Source of the DNA: Gammaproteobacteria bacterium
GTDB taxonomy: Bacteria; Pseudomonadota; Gammaproteobacteria; Pseudomonadales; Azotimanducaceae
Direction: 5' to 3'
Length of the DNA: 17,624 bases
Assembly (NCBI GenBank): GCA_018667205.1
Contig: JABIVN010000512.1
Span: forward strand, 1-17,624
Position 1 is the first letter of the stretch. Every line of letters starts with the position of its first letter. Positions 6,929-13,584 of the stretch are shown one piece after another. Below the pieces are notes generated by a model that saw only the letters and a program-made list of their open reading frames with translations, was not told the origin of the DNA and did no database searches. The translations under genes were made by a program, and so were the position numbers.

Positions 6929-7692
6929 CCGGTTGGATCCAATCTTGGTTTTACGCCCTCATGTATTGCGGCAATACCGTTTAACATGTTTTGGTGCTTG
7001 ACCCTGCAAAAACCGGCCTCGCCAATCATGTCGCTGAGCGTCTGCTGGTCTGGATGCATCTCAATGGATTCCACGAGGTACTGGTAGCTGCTTTCATCGC
7101 CGGTTACCAGTTTTCCGATCTTTGGCCAGATTTTGCTGAATCCCTTGTAGGCATTTTGAACGAGCGTGTTGCCGGGGGTCGAAAACTCAAGAATGACGAG
7201 TTTTCCGCCAGGCTTGATGACCTTGTACATTTCGCGGAGAGCGGATTCTTTTTCGGTAAAATTACGTAATCCGAAGGCGATCGTAATGGCGTTGAATGAA
7301 TTATCGGGGAACGGTAGTTTTTCCCCGTCTGCCTGAACGTAGCTGACATTGGTTACGATACCGCGGTTGAGCAGTTTGTCCCGGCCCTGAGAGAGCATAC
7401 TTCCGTTGATATCGCAGACGTAGACGCGGCCCTCTGTGCCGACGTATTCCGACAACAGGACTGCCATGTCCCCTGTCCCTCCTGCCAGGTCAAGGATATG
7501 GTGCCCTGCGCGAGCGAGCGTCGCATTGGCGGCGATTTTCTTCATGACCCGATGAGTTCCGAGAGACATGACATCGTTCATAATGTCGTATCTTTCAGCT
7601 ACGGAATGAAAGACCTCGGCTACTTTGCCTGCTTTTTCAGAGGTCGGTACTTTTTGGTACCCAAAATGCGTGACGAGGTCTTCTTTGTCCAT
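6925..7692 (-). CDS. ubiE: Ubiquinone/menaquinone C-methyltransferase UbiE
   Basis: UbiE is the SAM-dependent C-methyltransferase of ubiquinone (and, where present, menaquinone) synthesis. The protein has the family start THFGYQKV, FHSVAERYDIMNDVMS, the SAM-binding LDLAGGTGD (67-75), ITIAFGLRN, KPGGKLVILEFS and SYQYLVESIEMHPDQ. I chose ATG 7692 (255 residues, MDKEDLVTHFGY), which fits E. coli UbiE (251). A TTG at 7710 is also in frame and would add six residues. Neither has a visible Shine-Dalgarno sequence, but a TATAAT at 7733-7728 leaves a normal leader for the ATG and a very short one for the TTG. The stop overlaps the ubiB start (ATGA). ubiJ, usually between ubiE and ubiB, is absent here. 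Confidence 0.96.
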   Translation of the reverse strand: MDKEDLVTHFGYQKVPTSEKAGKVAEVFHSVAERYDIMNDVMSLGTHRVMKKIAANATLARAGHHILDLAGGTGDMAVLLSEYVGTEGRVYVCDINGSMLSQGRDKLLNRGIVTNVSYVQADGEKLPFPDNSFNAITIAFGLRNFTEKESALREMYKVIKPGGKLVILEFSTPGNTLVQNAYKGFSKIWPKIGKLVTGDESSYQYLVESIEMHPDQQTLSDMIGEAGFCRVKHQNMLNGIAAIHEGVKPRLDPTG

Positions 7693-7727
7693 AGGAGGTT
7701 GGTAATGCAATTCGACAAGGAAGGCGC

Positions 7728-7733
7728 ATTATA
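7728..7733 (-). promoter_or_regulatory. Candidate -10 element for ubiE-ubiB
   Basis: An exact TATAAT lies on the - strand between the DUF971 stop and ubiE, with no convincing -35 at 16-18 bp. The predicted start near 7721 gives a leader of about 29 nt to the ATG. Moderate support only. Confidence 0.45.
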
Positions 7734-7792
7734 TCCTGTCTATCTTTCGAAGGGATCTTTTTTGGGGTTCCGCGCTTAAGTCTGTCTTCTGA

Positions 7793-8176
7793 CTACTTTC
7801 CCAAGGCAATAAACTGGGGGGAGCGAGACTTTCCTGCGGCAGCTAATTTTGCCAGGTATTTCTGCCAGTTTTCCTGGTGATTTTCTCCTAAAATGGACAG
7901 GTATTCCCAACTGAAAATCCCGGAATCGTGGCCATCTGAGAAAGTAATTTTTATCGCGTAGTGCCCCTGCGGTTGGATATCCAGGAACTGTACTTCTTTT
8001 TTACCGTGCTGCAGAACCTCCTGCCCGGGGCCGTGGCCCTGTACTTCGGCAGAAGGCGAAAATGCCCTCAGGTACTCTGCCGACAACTGGTGAGAGTTTC
8101 CATTGTCATAAACCAATTCCAACGTGGCTGACTTCTTATGCACGTTAACAGCCGTGGGCGCGGTTGAGTGAGTCAT
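7793..8176 (-). CDS. DUF971 (GBBH-like N-terminal domain) protein
   Basis: A 127-residue protein of the DUF971 family, related to the N-terminal domain of gamma-butyrobetaine hydroxylase. The family signature is clear: LRAFSPSAEVQGHGPGQ (36-52), QFLDIQPQGHYAIKITFSDGHDSGIFSW (63-90) and EYL. The biochemical role is unknown. Stand-alone members are often linked to iron-sulfur or metal protein metabolism, but nothing here proves that. A homologue sits beside hslVU in Pseudomonas too, so the neighbourhood is conserved. It lies 87 bp after hslU; that gap contains a 14-bp tandem repeat. No promoter of its own is obvious, so it may be read from the hslVU transcript. Confidence 0.9.
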   Translation of the reverse strand: MTHSTAPTAVNVHKKSATLELVYDNGNSHQLSAEYLRAFSPSAEVQGHGPGQEVLQHGKKEVQFLDIQPQGHYAIKITFSDGHDSGIFSWEYLSILGENHQENWQKYLAKLAAAGKSRSPQFIALGK

Positions 8177-8218
8177 CTTGAACAGCCTAAAAGAGAGCTA
8201 GCCTTAAAAGGGCGATGG

Positions 8219-8257
8219 TAGTTGATGAATAATAGTTGATGAATAATAGTTGATTAT
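8219..8257. repeat. 14-bp tandem repeat, about 2.8 copies, after hslU
   Basis: TAGTTGATGAATAA occurs exactly twice (8219-8232, 8233-8246), followed by a partial copy, TAGTTGATTAT (8247-8257). The array lies just downstream of the hslU stop, in the gap before DUF971. It is short, AT-rich and non-coding, and resembles a slippage product. No function is evident. Confidence 0.9.
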
Positions 8258-8263
8258 CCCGGG

Positions 8264-9589
8264 TCAGAGTATAAACCGGGAAAGGTCCGAATCGTTGGCA
8301 AGGTTCTGCAGATGTTCATTAACGTAAGTTTCATCAATGGTGATGTCACCTGCTTCCTTTGCTGCAATATCAGTGGCGTCAAAGGATAACTTTTCCAGTA
8401 GGCGCTCCATGACAGTGTGAAGTCTTCGCGCGCCAATGTTCTCCGTCTGTTCGTTAACCTGCCAAGCGATTTCTGCAATTCTGTGCACCGCCGGCTTAGA
8501 GAATATGATGTTTAGACCTTCGGTTTGCATTAACGCCTGGTACTGTTCGACGAGCGAAGCGTCTGGTTCTGTCAGGATTCTTTCGAAATCATCGATGCTG
8601 AGGGCAGAAAGTTCTACTCGGATTGGTAATCGGCCCTGCAGTTCAGGAATAAGGTCCGAGGGTTTGGAGAGATGGAAAGCACCTGAAGCAATAAACAGAA
8701 TATGGTCTGTCCGGATCATGCCGTACTTTGTGGACACGTTACTTCCTTCTATCATTGGCAGAAGGTCTCGTTGTACGCCTTCACGAGAGACATCTGCGCC
8801 GCCGTGATCAGCTCGTTTAGCGATCTTGTCCATTTCGTCAATGAAAACGATACCGGTTTGTTCGACGGCCTCAATGGCCGTGCTTCGAAGTTCGTCCTCG
8901 TTTATAAGTTTTGCTGCTTCCTCGTCAGTGACTCGACGCAAGGCGTCTTTTACCGTCATTTTTTTTGATTTGTTTTTCCCTGGCGCCATAGACGAGAACA
9001 TATTTTGTAGTTGGCTGGTCATTTCTTCCATTCCGGGCGGCGCCATTATTTCGACCCCGACCGCTGTAGCCTGGACTTCCATTTCAACCTCTTTGTCGTC
9101 CAGTTCTCCTTCTCTTAATTTTTTACGAAACAACTGGCGAGTAGATGAATTTTCATCTGAATCAGTGCCCCTTGCAGATGGCAGCAAAGCTTCAAGAACC
9201 CGGTCTTCTGCTGCTTCGAAAGCTCTCGGCTCTGCTTGCTTTATTTGCTCGTCGCGCAGCATTTTAACGGCTGCTTCTGCCAGGTCCCTGATAATCGACT
9301 CTACATCGCGACCGACATATCCGACCTCAGTGAACTTGGTGGCCTCTACCTTGATGAACGGCGCTCCCGCGAGCTTGGCGAGTCGTCGTGCGATTTCTGT
9401 TTTACCAACACCTGTTGGGCCGATCATCAGAATGTTCTTGGGAGATATTTCCATTCGGAGTTCATCAGGTAATTGCATGCGTCTCCAGCGATTTCTGAGC
9501 GCAATCGCTACTGCTCGTTTTGCATCATTCTGTCCGATGATGTGTTTGTCGAGATCGTGTACGATCTCTCTTGGGGTCATGTTAGACAT
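8264..9589 (-). CDS. hslU: HslU (ClpY) ATPase of the HslUV protease
   Basis: HslU is the AAA+ unfoldase that feeds proteins into the HslV peptidase. The 441-residue protein (E. coli 443) starts [20 protein letters not shown]. It has Walker A GPTGVGKT (57-64), the pore loop GYVGRD (90-95), a variable I-domain (about 110-240), Walker B VFIDEMD (248-254), a C-terminal sensor region with [16 protein letters not shown], and the C-terminal tail DLSRFIL that inserts into HslV. The ATG is 9 bp from the hslV stop, with an AGGAAA ribosome site between. It is part of the heat-shock operon headed by hslV. A weak 6-bp hairpin (TCCCGG/CCGGGA) surrounds its stop codon. Confidence 0.98.
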   Translation of the reverse strand: MSNMTPREIVHDLDKHIIGQNDAKRAVAIALRNRWRRMQLPDELRMEISPKNILMIGPTGVGKTEIARRLAKLAGAPFIKVEATKFTEVGYVGRDVESIIRDLAEAAVKMLRDEQIKQAEPRAFEAAEDRVLEALLPSARGTDSDENSSTRQLFRKKLREGELDDKEVEMEVQATAVGVEIMAPPGMEEMTSQLQNMFSSMAPGKNKSKKMTVKDALRRVTDEEAAKLINEDELRSTAIEAVEQTGIVFIDEMDKIAKRADHGGADVSREGVQRDLLPMIEGSNVSTKYGMIRTDHILFIASGAFHLSKPSDLIPELQGRLPIRVELSALSIDDFERILTEPDASLVEQYQALMQTEGLNIIFSKPAVHRIAEIAWQVNEQTENIGARRLHTVMERLLEKLSFDATDIAAKEAGDITIDETYVNEHLQNLANDSDLSRFIL

Positions 9590-9598
9590 GTGTTTCCT

Positions 9599-10138
9599 TT
9601 AGAAGGTGATTTCTTCGATCGTTTGTTCCTGGTTCGTATAGATGCAAATATCACCCGCTATAGAGAGACTCTTTTCGACGATGTCTCTTGAGCTGAGTTC
9701 TGTATTGCCCAGTAATGCGAGGGCAGCTGACTTTGCGTACTGACCGCCCGACCCTATCGCCATAATACCATCGTTAGGTTCCACGACGTCGCCATTGCCG
9801 GTTATTAATAATGAATTCTCCTTGTCGGCGACCACAAGCAAGGCCTCAAGACGACGCAGGGCGCGGTCGGTTCGCCAATCTTTAGCAAGCTCCACTGCGG
9901 CCAGCACCAGGTTGCCTTGGTGTTTTTCCAGTTTTCCTTCAAAGCGCTCCACGAGGGTAAAACCATCAGCGGTGCCTCCTGCAAACCCGGCGATGACATT
10001 GTCTTTGTAAAGCCGTCGGACTTTCCTTGCGTTGGCTTTCATGACGGTATCGCCCATGGTTACCTGCCCGTCGCCGCCGACGACAACGGAGTTATTTTTT
10101 CGAACAGAAAGAATGGTTGTGCCTTCGAATTGATTCAA
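9599..10138 (-). CDS. hslV: HslV (ClpQ) protease subunit with N-terminal propeptide
   Basis: HslV is the Thr-type peptidase ring of the HslUV protease. The 179-residue frame has the extension MNQFEG before the catalytic TT (T7 = mature Thr1). Enteric HslV loses only Met, whereas here cleavage between Gly6 and Thr7 is needed, as in the MEQ(F/Y)HGTT form of betaproteobacteria. In mature numbering Asp17 and Lys33 are present, followed by [40 protein letters not shown] and GDICIYTN. The start is TTG 10138; no ATG or GTG is available upstream in frame, and the next ATG falls inside conserved sequence. There is no Shine-Dalgarno sequence. The TTG overlaps the TGA of a 15-codon upstream ORF. Transcription is probably from a sigma-32 promoter at 10191-10219. 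Confidence 0.97.
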   Translation of the reverse strand: MNQFEGTTILSVRKNNSVVVGGDGQVTMGDTVMKANARKVRRLYKDNVIAGFAGGTADGFTLVERFEGKLEKHQGNLVLAAVELAKDWRTDRALRRLEALLVVADKENSLLITGNGDVVEPNDGIMAIGSGGQYAKSAALALLGNTELSSRDIVEKSLSIAGDICIYTNQEQTIEEITF

Positions 10139-10182
10139 TGGGTTTGTTCTCGCGTCTGGGATGGTGAAGCTTCGGATTGCAT
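10135..10182 (-). other. Possible 15-codon upstream ORF coupled to hslV
   Basis: ATG 10182-10180 opens [15 protein letters not shown] and ends at TGA 10137-10135, which shares two bases with the hslV TTG (10138-10136). The ATG falls at or next to the predicted start of the heat-shock transcript, so it could be read as a leaderless ORF. This is inferred from layout only; no ribosome site or conservation is visible in one sequence. Confidence 0.35.
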
Positions 10183-10190
10183 TAAAACAG

Positions 10191-10219
10191 AGATGGGGTG
10201 TGATCAGGTGATTTTCAAG
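10191..10219 (-). promoter_or_regulatory. Sigma-32 (RpoH) heat-shock promoter of hslVU
   Basis: On the - strand CTTGAAA (10219-10213) and CCCCATCT (10198-10191) are separated by 14 bp. Both match the sigma-32 consensus (CTTGAAA, CCCCATnT) fully and the spacing is typical. Initiation is expected near 10183. It lies between the SPOR gene stop and hslV, and fits the known heat-shock control of hslVU. Confidence 0.85.
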
Positions 10220-10234
10220 TCACTATTTGTAGTT

Positions 10235-10807
10235 TCACGAGGCTGGGATTTTCATCAAAAGAGAGGGTATTTCAGCCTGGGCAAGCTTGTCCAGCGCTCT
10301 ATTGCGCGCTAACTGGGTATCGAATGGGCCGACGATGACCCTGTGCCAGGTGGTCCCGGTCACCTTTACCTTCCGGATGCTGGCGTCCAAACCCAGCAGT
10401 ATCAGGTTAGCTCTGCGCTCGTCAGCATCTAGGACATCGATGAATGATCCAGCCTGCAAAGCCCACTTTGAATGATCCTCGACCACCTTTTCACCCATGT
10501 TGGTGTATTCCTGAACGACAGGGACCACCGACTTCGGGAAGATTTCGTAGAAAGTCCAGTGCATCTCCTCAGCCTTTGCTGGCGATTCGGCCTTGGGTGT
10601 TCCGCGATCGAGTGTTCCTCCAGTGGTTACCAGGATGTCGCCAGCCGGTTTCAGATACCAGAGGGCAGCCAGAAAAGTGATGAAGGCGCCGCCCAGAAAG
10701 CCTGTGACAAAAGTTGCCAGGTAAAAAGTTCGACCCTGTGTCTTGCGGGGTGCCGAGTCGCGGGAAGATTCCTTTCGGGGACGTTTTTTCGCGAAGTCCT
10801 GGGTCAT
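10235..10807 (-). CDS. SPOR-domain membrane protein (FtsN-like)
   Basis: A 190-residue bitopic inner-membrane protein. It has a basic cytoplasmic N-terminus (about 1-27), one transmembrane helix (about 28-51), and a periplasmic linker containing the WTFYEIFPKSVVPV segment often seen in these proteins. The C-terminal SPOR domain (about 113-187) includes KWALQAGSF, ANLILLGLDASI, WHRVIVGPF and NRALDKL. SPOR domains bind denuded septal glycan, so a role in cell division or septal wall synthesis is likely. FtsN would be one label, but the FtsN essential periplasmic segment cannot be confirmed by eye. In Pseudomonas the same gene sits next to hslV with argS on the other side; argS is not present here and priA follows directly. 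Confidence 0.88.
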   Translation of the reverse strand: MTQDFAKKRPRKESSRDSAPRKTQGRTFYLATFVTGFLGGAFITFLAALWYLKPAGDILVTTGGTLDRGTPKAESPAKAEEMHWTFYEIFPKSVVPVVQEYTNMGEKVVEDHSKWALQAGSFIDVLDADERRANLILLGLDASIRKVKVTGTTWHRVIVGPFDTQLARNRALDKLAQAEIPSLLMKIPAS

Positions 10808-10899
10808 TAAAATTCGAGTATAAAAGAGGCAGGGAGAGTGTAGGGAAACTGTTAAAAAGTATCTAGGGTGATTTCTGGATTGGCGGTTCTTTTTGCGTG

Positions 10900-13092
10900 C
10901 TAGAACATGTCCGTTGGATCTACATCTACGGACCAGCGCACTTTTTTCGAGTCCCTCAATGATTCCGTAGTCTGAATGATACGCCGTACTTCCCGGTGCA
11001 AATCAGATCGGTTTTCCGAGGTTACTATCAGCAACTGTCGATACCGGCCTGCTTTCTTCTCCATTAGAGCGGGTATTGGCCCCAACAGGTTTACGGTGTT
11101 GCGCACCTGTACTTTTGTGATGATTTTTTCCAGAAACGATCTGGCGGTATTTGATGCGTTGGCCTCAGCCCTGAGGATGGCATGAAACGCCGAAGGTGGT
11201 AGGCCGGCTTCTTTTCGTTCCTCGAGCAGCCCAGATGCGAATTCGAAATATCCCCCCTTAACGAGCGTTTCTAGCAGGGGGTGCGTGGCGAAATCTGTCT
11301 GGATGGTGACGGTACCGGGTTTGTCTGCCCTTCCCGAACGCCCGCCTACCTGTAGGATAGTCTGACCTAGTTTTTCCGTTGCTCTAAAATCCGCTGAATA
11401 GAACCCGGAATCGATGTCCAACATGGCCACCAGTGTTACGTTAGGGAAGTGATGTCCTTTTGCCAGTAGCTGGGTGCCGACAAGAATGGCTGGTTCGCCA
11501 GTTTTGATCTCTGAAACGAATGATTCCATGGATCCTTTGCGTCTGGTGGAATCCCTATCGATGCGCAGGACCGGAAATTCAGGGAACATTGCCATCAGTG
11601 TCTGTTCGATTCGCTGGGTGCCCAGTCCAAGTGGTGAGAGCTGGCTGCTGCGGCAGGATTGGCAGCTGAGGATGTTACGACTAATGGTGCCGCAATGATG
11701 ACAAACCAGTGTATTGGTATTCAGGTGGTACGTTAGTTTTGCGTCGCACCGACTGCAGTTTGCCACCCAACTGCAATCGTTGCAGATCATGACCGGTGCA
11801 AAGCCTCGCCGGTTAATGAAGATCAGGACCTGTTCTCTGTTGGCGAGTCGATCACCAATCTGGTGTCGCAATGCCCGAGTCAGGCCGTTCTTTTTCTCCA
11901 GATGGCGAGTATCTAGAAGTTCGTAGCGTTCTGGTTCTATGCCGGGCGGTCGGGTCGCGAGTTTTAGTAGGTGATATTTACCCCTGTCTGCATTGTGCAG
12001 GCTCTCCAGTGAGGGTGTCGCTGAGCCGAGAATGACAGGTAAACCCTCGAATCCGGCCCGCAGAACCGCGAGGTCTCGTGCTGAATATCTAAACCCATCC
12101 TGTTGCTTATATGAAGCGTCATGTTCCTCGTCAACAATGATCGCGCCCGGAAACTTGAGCGGCGTGTATATCGCGGATCGAGTACCCAGAACGATGCCTG
12201 CAGACCCCTCCCTTGCCCGGAGCCAACCGAGCGCTCTTTGTTTGTCTGTGAGCGAGGAATGCAGAATCGTGATGGGGACATCGAACCTGTCCTGAAATCT
12301 TGAAATAGTCTGTGGCGTGAGGCCTATTTCTGGAACCAGAATCAGCACTTGTTTGCCTGCCTTAAGTAGCGGCTCTATGACTCTTAGATAGACTTCTGTC
12401 TTGCCGCTGCCCGTCACGCCGTATAAAAGGAATGGTTTGCTATCGGTGCGACGATTAACTGCGTCGATTGCCGTTGCCTGTTCATCTGTGACCGTTATTC
12501 CTGAGTAGTTCACTGAACCGGCAGAGAAGGGCTCGAGAGGAACTGGCACTTCCGCGTGCCATTGTGCCCAGTCTTTGCTTTCAATTGAGCGAATTGTCTG
12601 GCTTGAGATATCCATGGCGCCTACTTCTTCCCTCGTGCGCCCGGATTGTTGCAATGCGCCCAGCAGTTTCCGTTGCGCGTGTGCTCGGCCCAGAAATTGT
12701 TGGTCAATGAGTCTTCCTTTAGAAGTCAGGGTTAACACCCGGCTGGATTCCTGAGGGTCTGCGCCTTTTCGGAGTAACGTGGGGAGTGCGCTCGCCAGGA
12801 CTTCACCGATTGGGTGGTGATAATAATCAGACGCCCAGCGGCATAACTTAAGGATGGGTTCAGTGAGGTCTCCCCCGGCGCCAAACACTTCAAGAACAGG
12901 TCGGACCTTCGCAACCTCGATATCAGGCTGGCTGTTTATTTCGGTGACAATGCCAACCAACTTCCTCGGCCCAAAAGGCACTCGGACGCGGGAACCAATA
13001 GCGATCCGCTCACTCGAGGGCAGGCTATAATGAAATAGGGTGCGTAATGGCGTTGGGACCGCCACCGCTACAAAAATAGTTGAATCTGGCAT
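10900..13092 (-). CDS. priA: Primosomal protein N', replication restart helicase PriA
   Basis: PriA is the 3'-to-5' helicase that recognises stalled forks and starts primosome reassembly. With ATG 13092 it has 730 residues (E. coli 732) and begins MPDSTIFVAVAVPTPLRTLFHY, matching the DNA-binding domain. Next come Walker A GVTGSGKTE (about 225-233), DEEH (321-324) and eight zinc-binding cysteines (437, 440, 446, 449, 464, 467, 477, 480). TQLLAKGHHFP, LLDIDSGFYSADFR and motif VI VGGRSGR (582-588) follow. Motif VI normally reads VAGRAGR; both arginines are kept. The C-terminus is KVRWSVDVDPTDMF. The frame opens further to 13161, but a candidate -10 at 13123-13118 and family alignment favour 13092. 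Confidence 0.97.
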   Translation of the reverse strand: MPDSTIFVAVAVPTPLRTLFHYSLPSSERIAIGSRVRVPFGPRKLVGIVTEINSQPDIEVAKVRPVLEVFGAGGDLTEPILKLCRWASDYYHHPIGEVLASALPTLLRKGADPQESSRVLTLTSKGRLIDQQFLGRAHAQRKLLGALQQSGRTREEVGAMDISSQTIRSIESKDWAQWHAEVPVPLEPFSAGSVNYSGITVTDEQATAIDAVNRRTDSKPFLLYGVTGSGKTEVYLRVIEPLLKAGKQVLILVPEIGLTPQTISRFQDRFDVPITILHSSLTDKQRALGWLRAREGSAGIVLGTRSAIYTPLKFPGAIIVDEEHDASYKQQDGFRYSARDLAVLRAGFEGLPVILGSATPSLESLHNADRGKYHLLKLATRPPGIEPERYELLDTRHLEKKNGLTRALRHQIGDRLANREQVLIFINRRGFAPVMICNDCSWVANCSRCDAKLTYHLNTNTLVCHHCGTISRNILSCQSCRSSQLSPLGLGTQRIEQTLMAMFPEFPVLRIDRDSTRRKGSMESFVSEIKTGEPAILVGTQLLAKGHHFPNVTLVAMLDIDSGFYSADFRATEKLGQTILQVGGRSGRADKPGTVTIQTDFATHPLLETLVKGGYFEFASGLLEERKEAGLPPSAFHAILRAEANASNTARSFLEKIITKVQVRNTVNLLGPIPALMEKKAGRYRQLLIVTSENRSDLHREVRRIIQTTESLRDSKKVRWSVDVDPTDMF

Positions 13093-13117
13093 TGTTGACG
13101 CACAGAAGTAAAACATC

Positions 13118-13126
13118 ATTATGCCA
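13118..13126 (-). promoter_or_regulatory. Candidate extended -10 promoter of priA
   Basis: The - strand reads TGG-CATAAT, an extended -10 with one mismatch to TATAAT. Initiation near 13111 gives a leader of about 19 nt to ATG 13092. No good -35 is visible. It supports the shorter PriA start but is unproven. Confidence 0.4.
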
Positions 13127-13172
13127 CTTGCGAGGCCGACTGTGGCCGATAGAAATGCCATTGATCAATGAC

Positions 13173-13200
13173 TTGTTATTCGATAGAGTTCTGGTATTAT
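13173..13200 (+). promoter_or_regulatory. Promoter of rpmE
   Basis: TTGTTA (13173-13178) and TATTAT (13195-13200) are spaced 16 bp apart, with an extended -10 TGG before TATTAT. Initiation near 13207 gives a leader of about 25 nt. It is a good sigma-70 match, as expected for a ribosomal protein gene. Confidence 0.65.
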
Positions 13201-13231
13201 TCGCCACCTTTAATTAGCAGGGCTGCTCCAG

Positions 13232-13438
13232 ATGAAAGCCGAAATCCATCCGAAATACGAAGAAATCACTGCAACGTGCAGCTGCGGCAATGTGATTAAA
13301 ACCCGGTCGACCACTTGTGAAGATATTCACTTGGAAGTTTGCTCAAAATGTCACCCGTTCTACACTGGTAAGCAAAAAGTTATTGACTCAGCCGGCCGAA
13401 TTGATCGCTTTAACAAGCGTTTTAGTAGAGGAAAATAG
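13232..13438 (+). CDS. rpmE: 50S ribosomal protein bL31 (zinc-binding form)
   Basis: A 68-residue protein starting [20 protein letters not shown], the standard bL31 sequence, ending DRFNKRF. It bridges the large-subunit central protuberance and the small-subunit head. The four cysteines C16, C18, C37 and C40 (CxC and CxxC) make it the C+ form that binds one zinc. A C- paralogue used under zinc limitation, if any, is not in the window. The gene stands alone between the divergent priA and convergent ponA, with its own promoter and a strong terminator 12 bp after its stop. The ribosome site is weak (AGGG, 13 bp upstream). Confidence 0.98.
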   Translation: MKAEIHPKYEEITATCSCGNVIKTRSTTCEDIHLEVCSKCHPFYTGKQKVIDSAGRIDRFNKRFSRGK

Positions 13439-13449
13439 TTGCCGAGTTA

Positions 13450-13484
13450 CATAAAAAAAGGCGCCGATGGCGCCTTTTTTTATG
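13450..13484. terminator. Bidirectional intrinsic terminator between rpmE and ponA
   Basis: A perfect 16-bp inverted repeat: CATAAAAAAAGGCGCC (13450-13465), loop GAT, then its complement (13469-13484). It has a GC core GGCGCC with A7 on one side and T7 on the other, so it works in both directions. It lies 12 bp after the rpmE stop and about 100 bp after the convergent ponA stop. I see nothing else in 13485-13584. Confidence 0.93.
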
Positions 13485-13584
13485 GGCCTGGTACATCAGG
13501 ACCGTTCCGAGTCTCGGCAGGGTGCGCAGCGACATCCAGAGTAGTGCCCAATTGGGAGAAGGGAAATCTGTGTCATCAAAAAAG

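Noticed and set aside
8258..8284. TCCCGG/CCGGGA hairpin around the hslU stop as a terminator
   Set aside because: Six-bp stem with a 13-base loop, no T-run, and part of the stem is coding; likely chance.
8826..9602. 258-codon open frame on the + strand opposite hslU
   Set aside because: It is antisense to a strongly conserved hslU, its protein is Ser-rich and low in recognisable motifs, and it has no credible ribosome site.
13093..13161. Longer priA N-terminus (23 extra codons)
   Set aside because: E. coli PriA aligns from the Met at 13092, and the candidate priA -10 element overlaps the extra codons.
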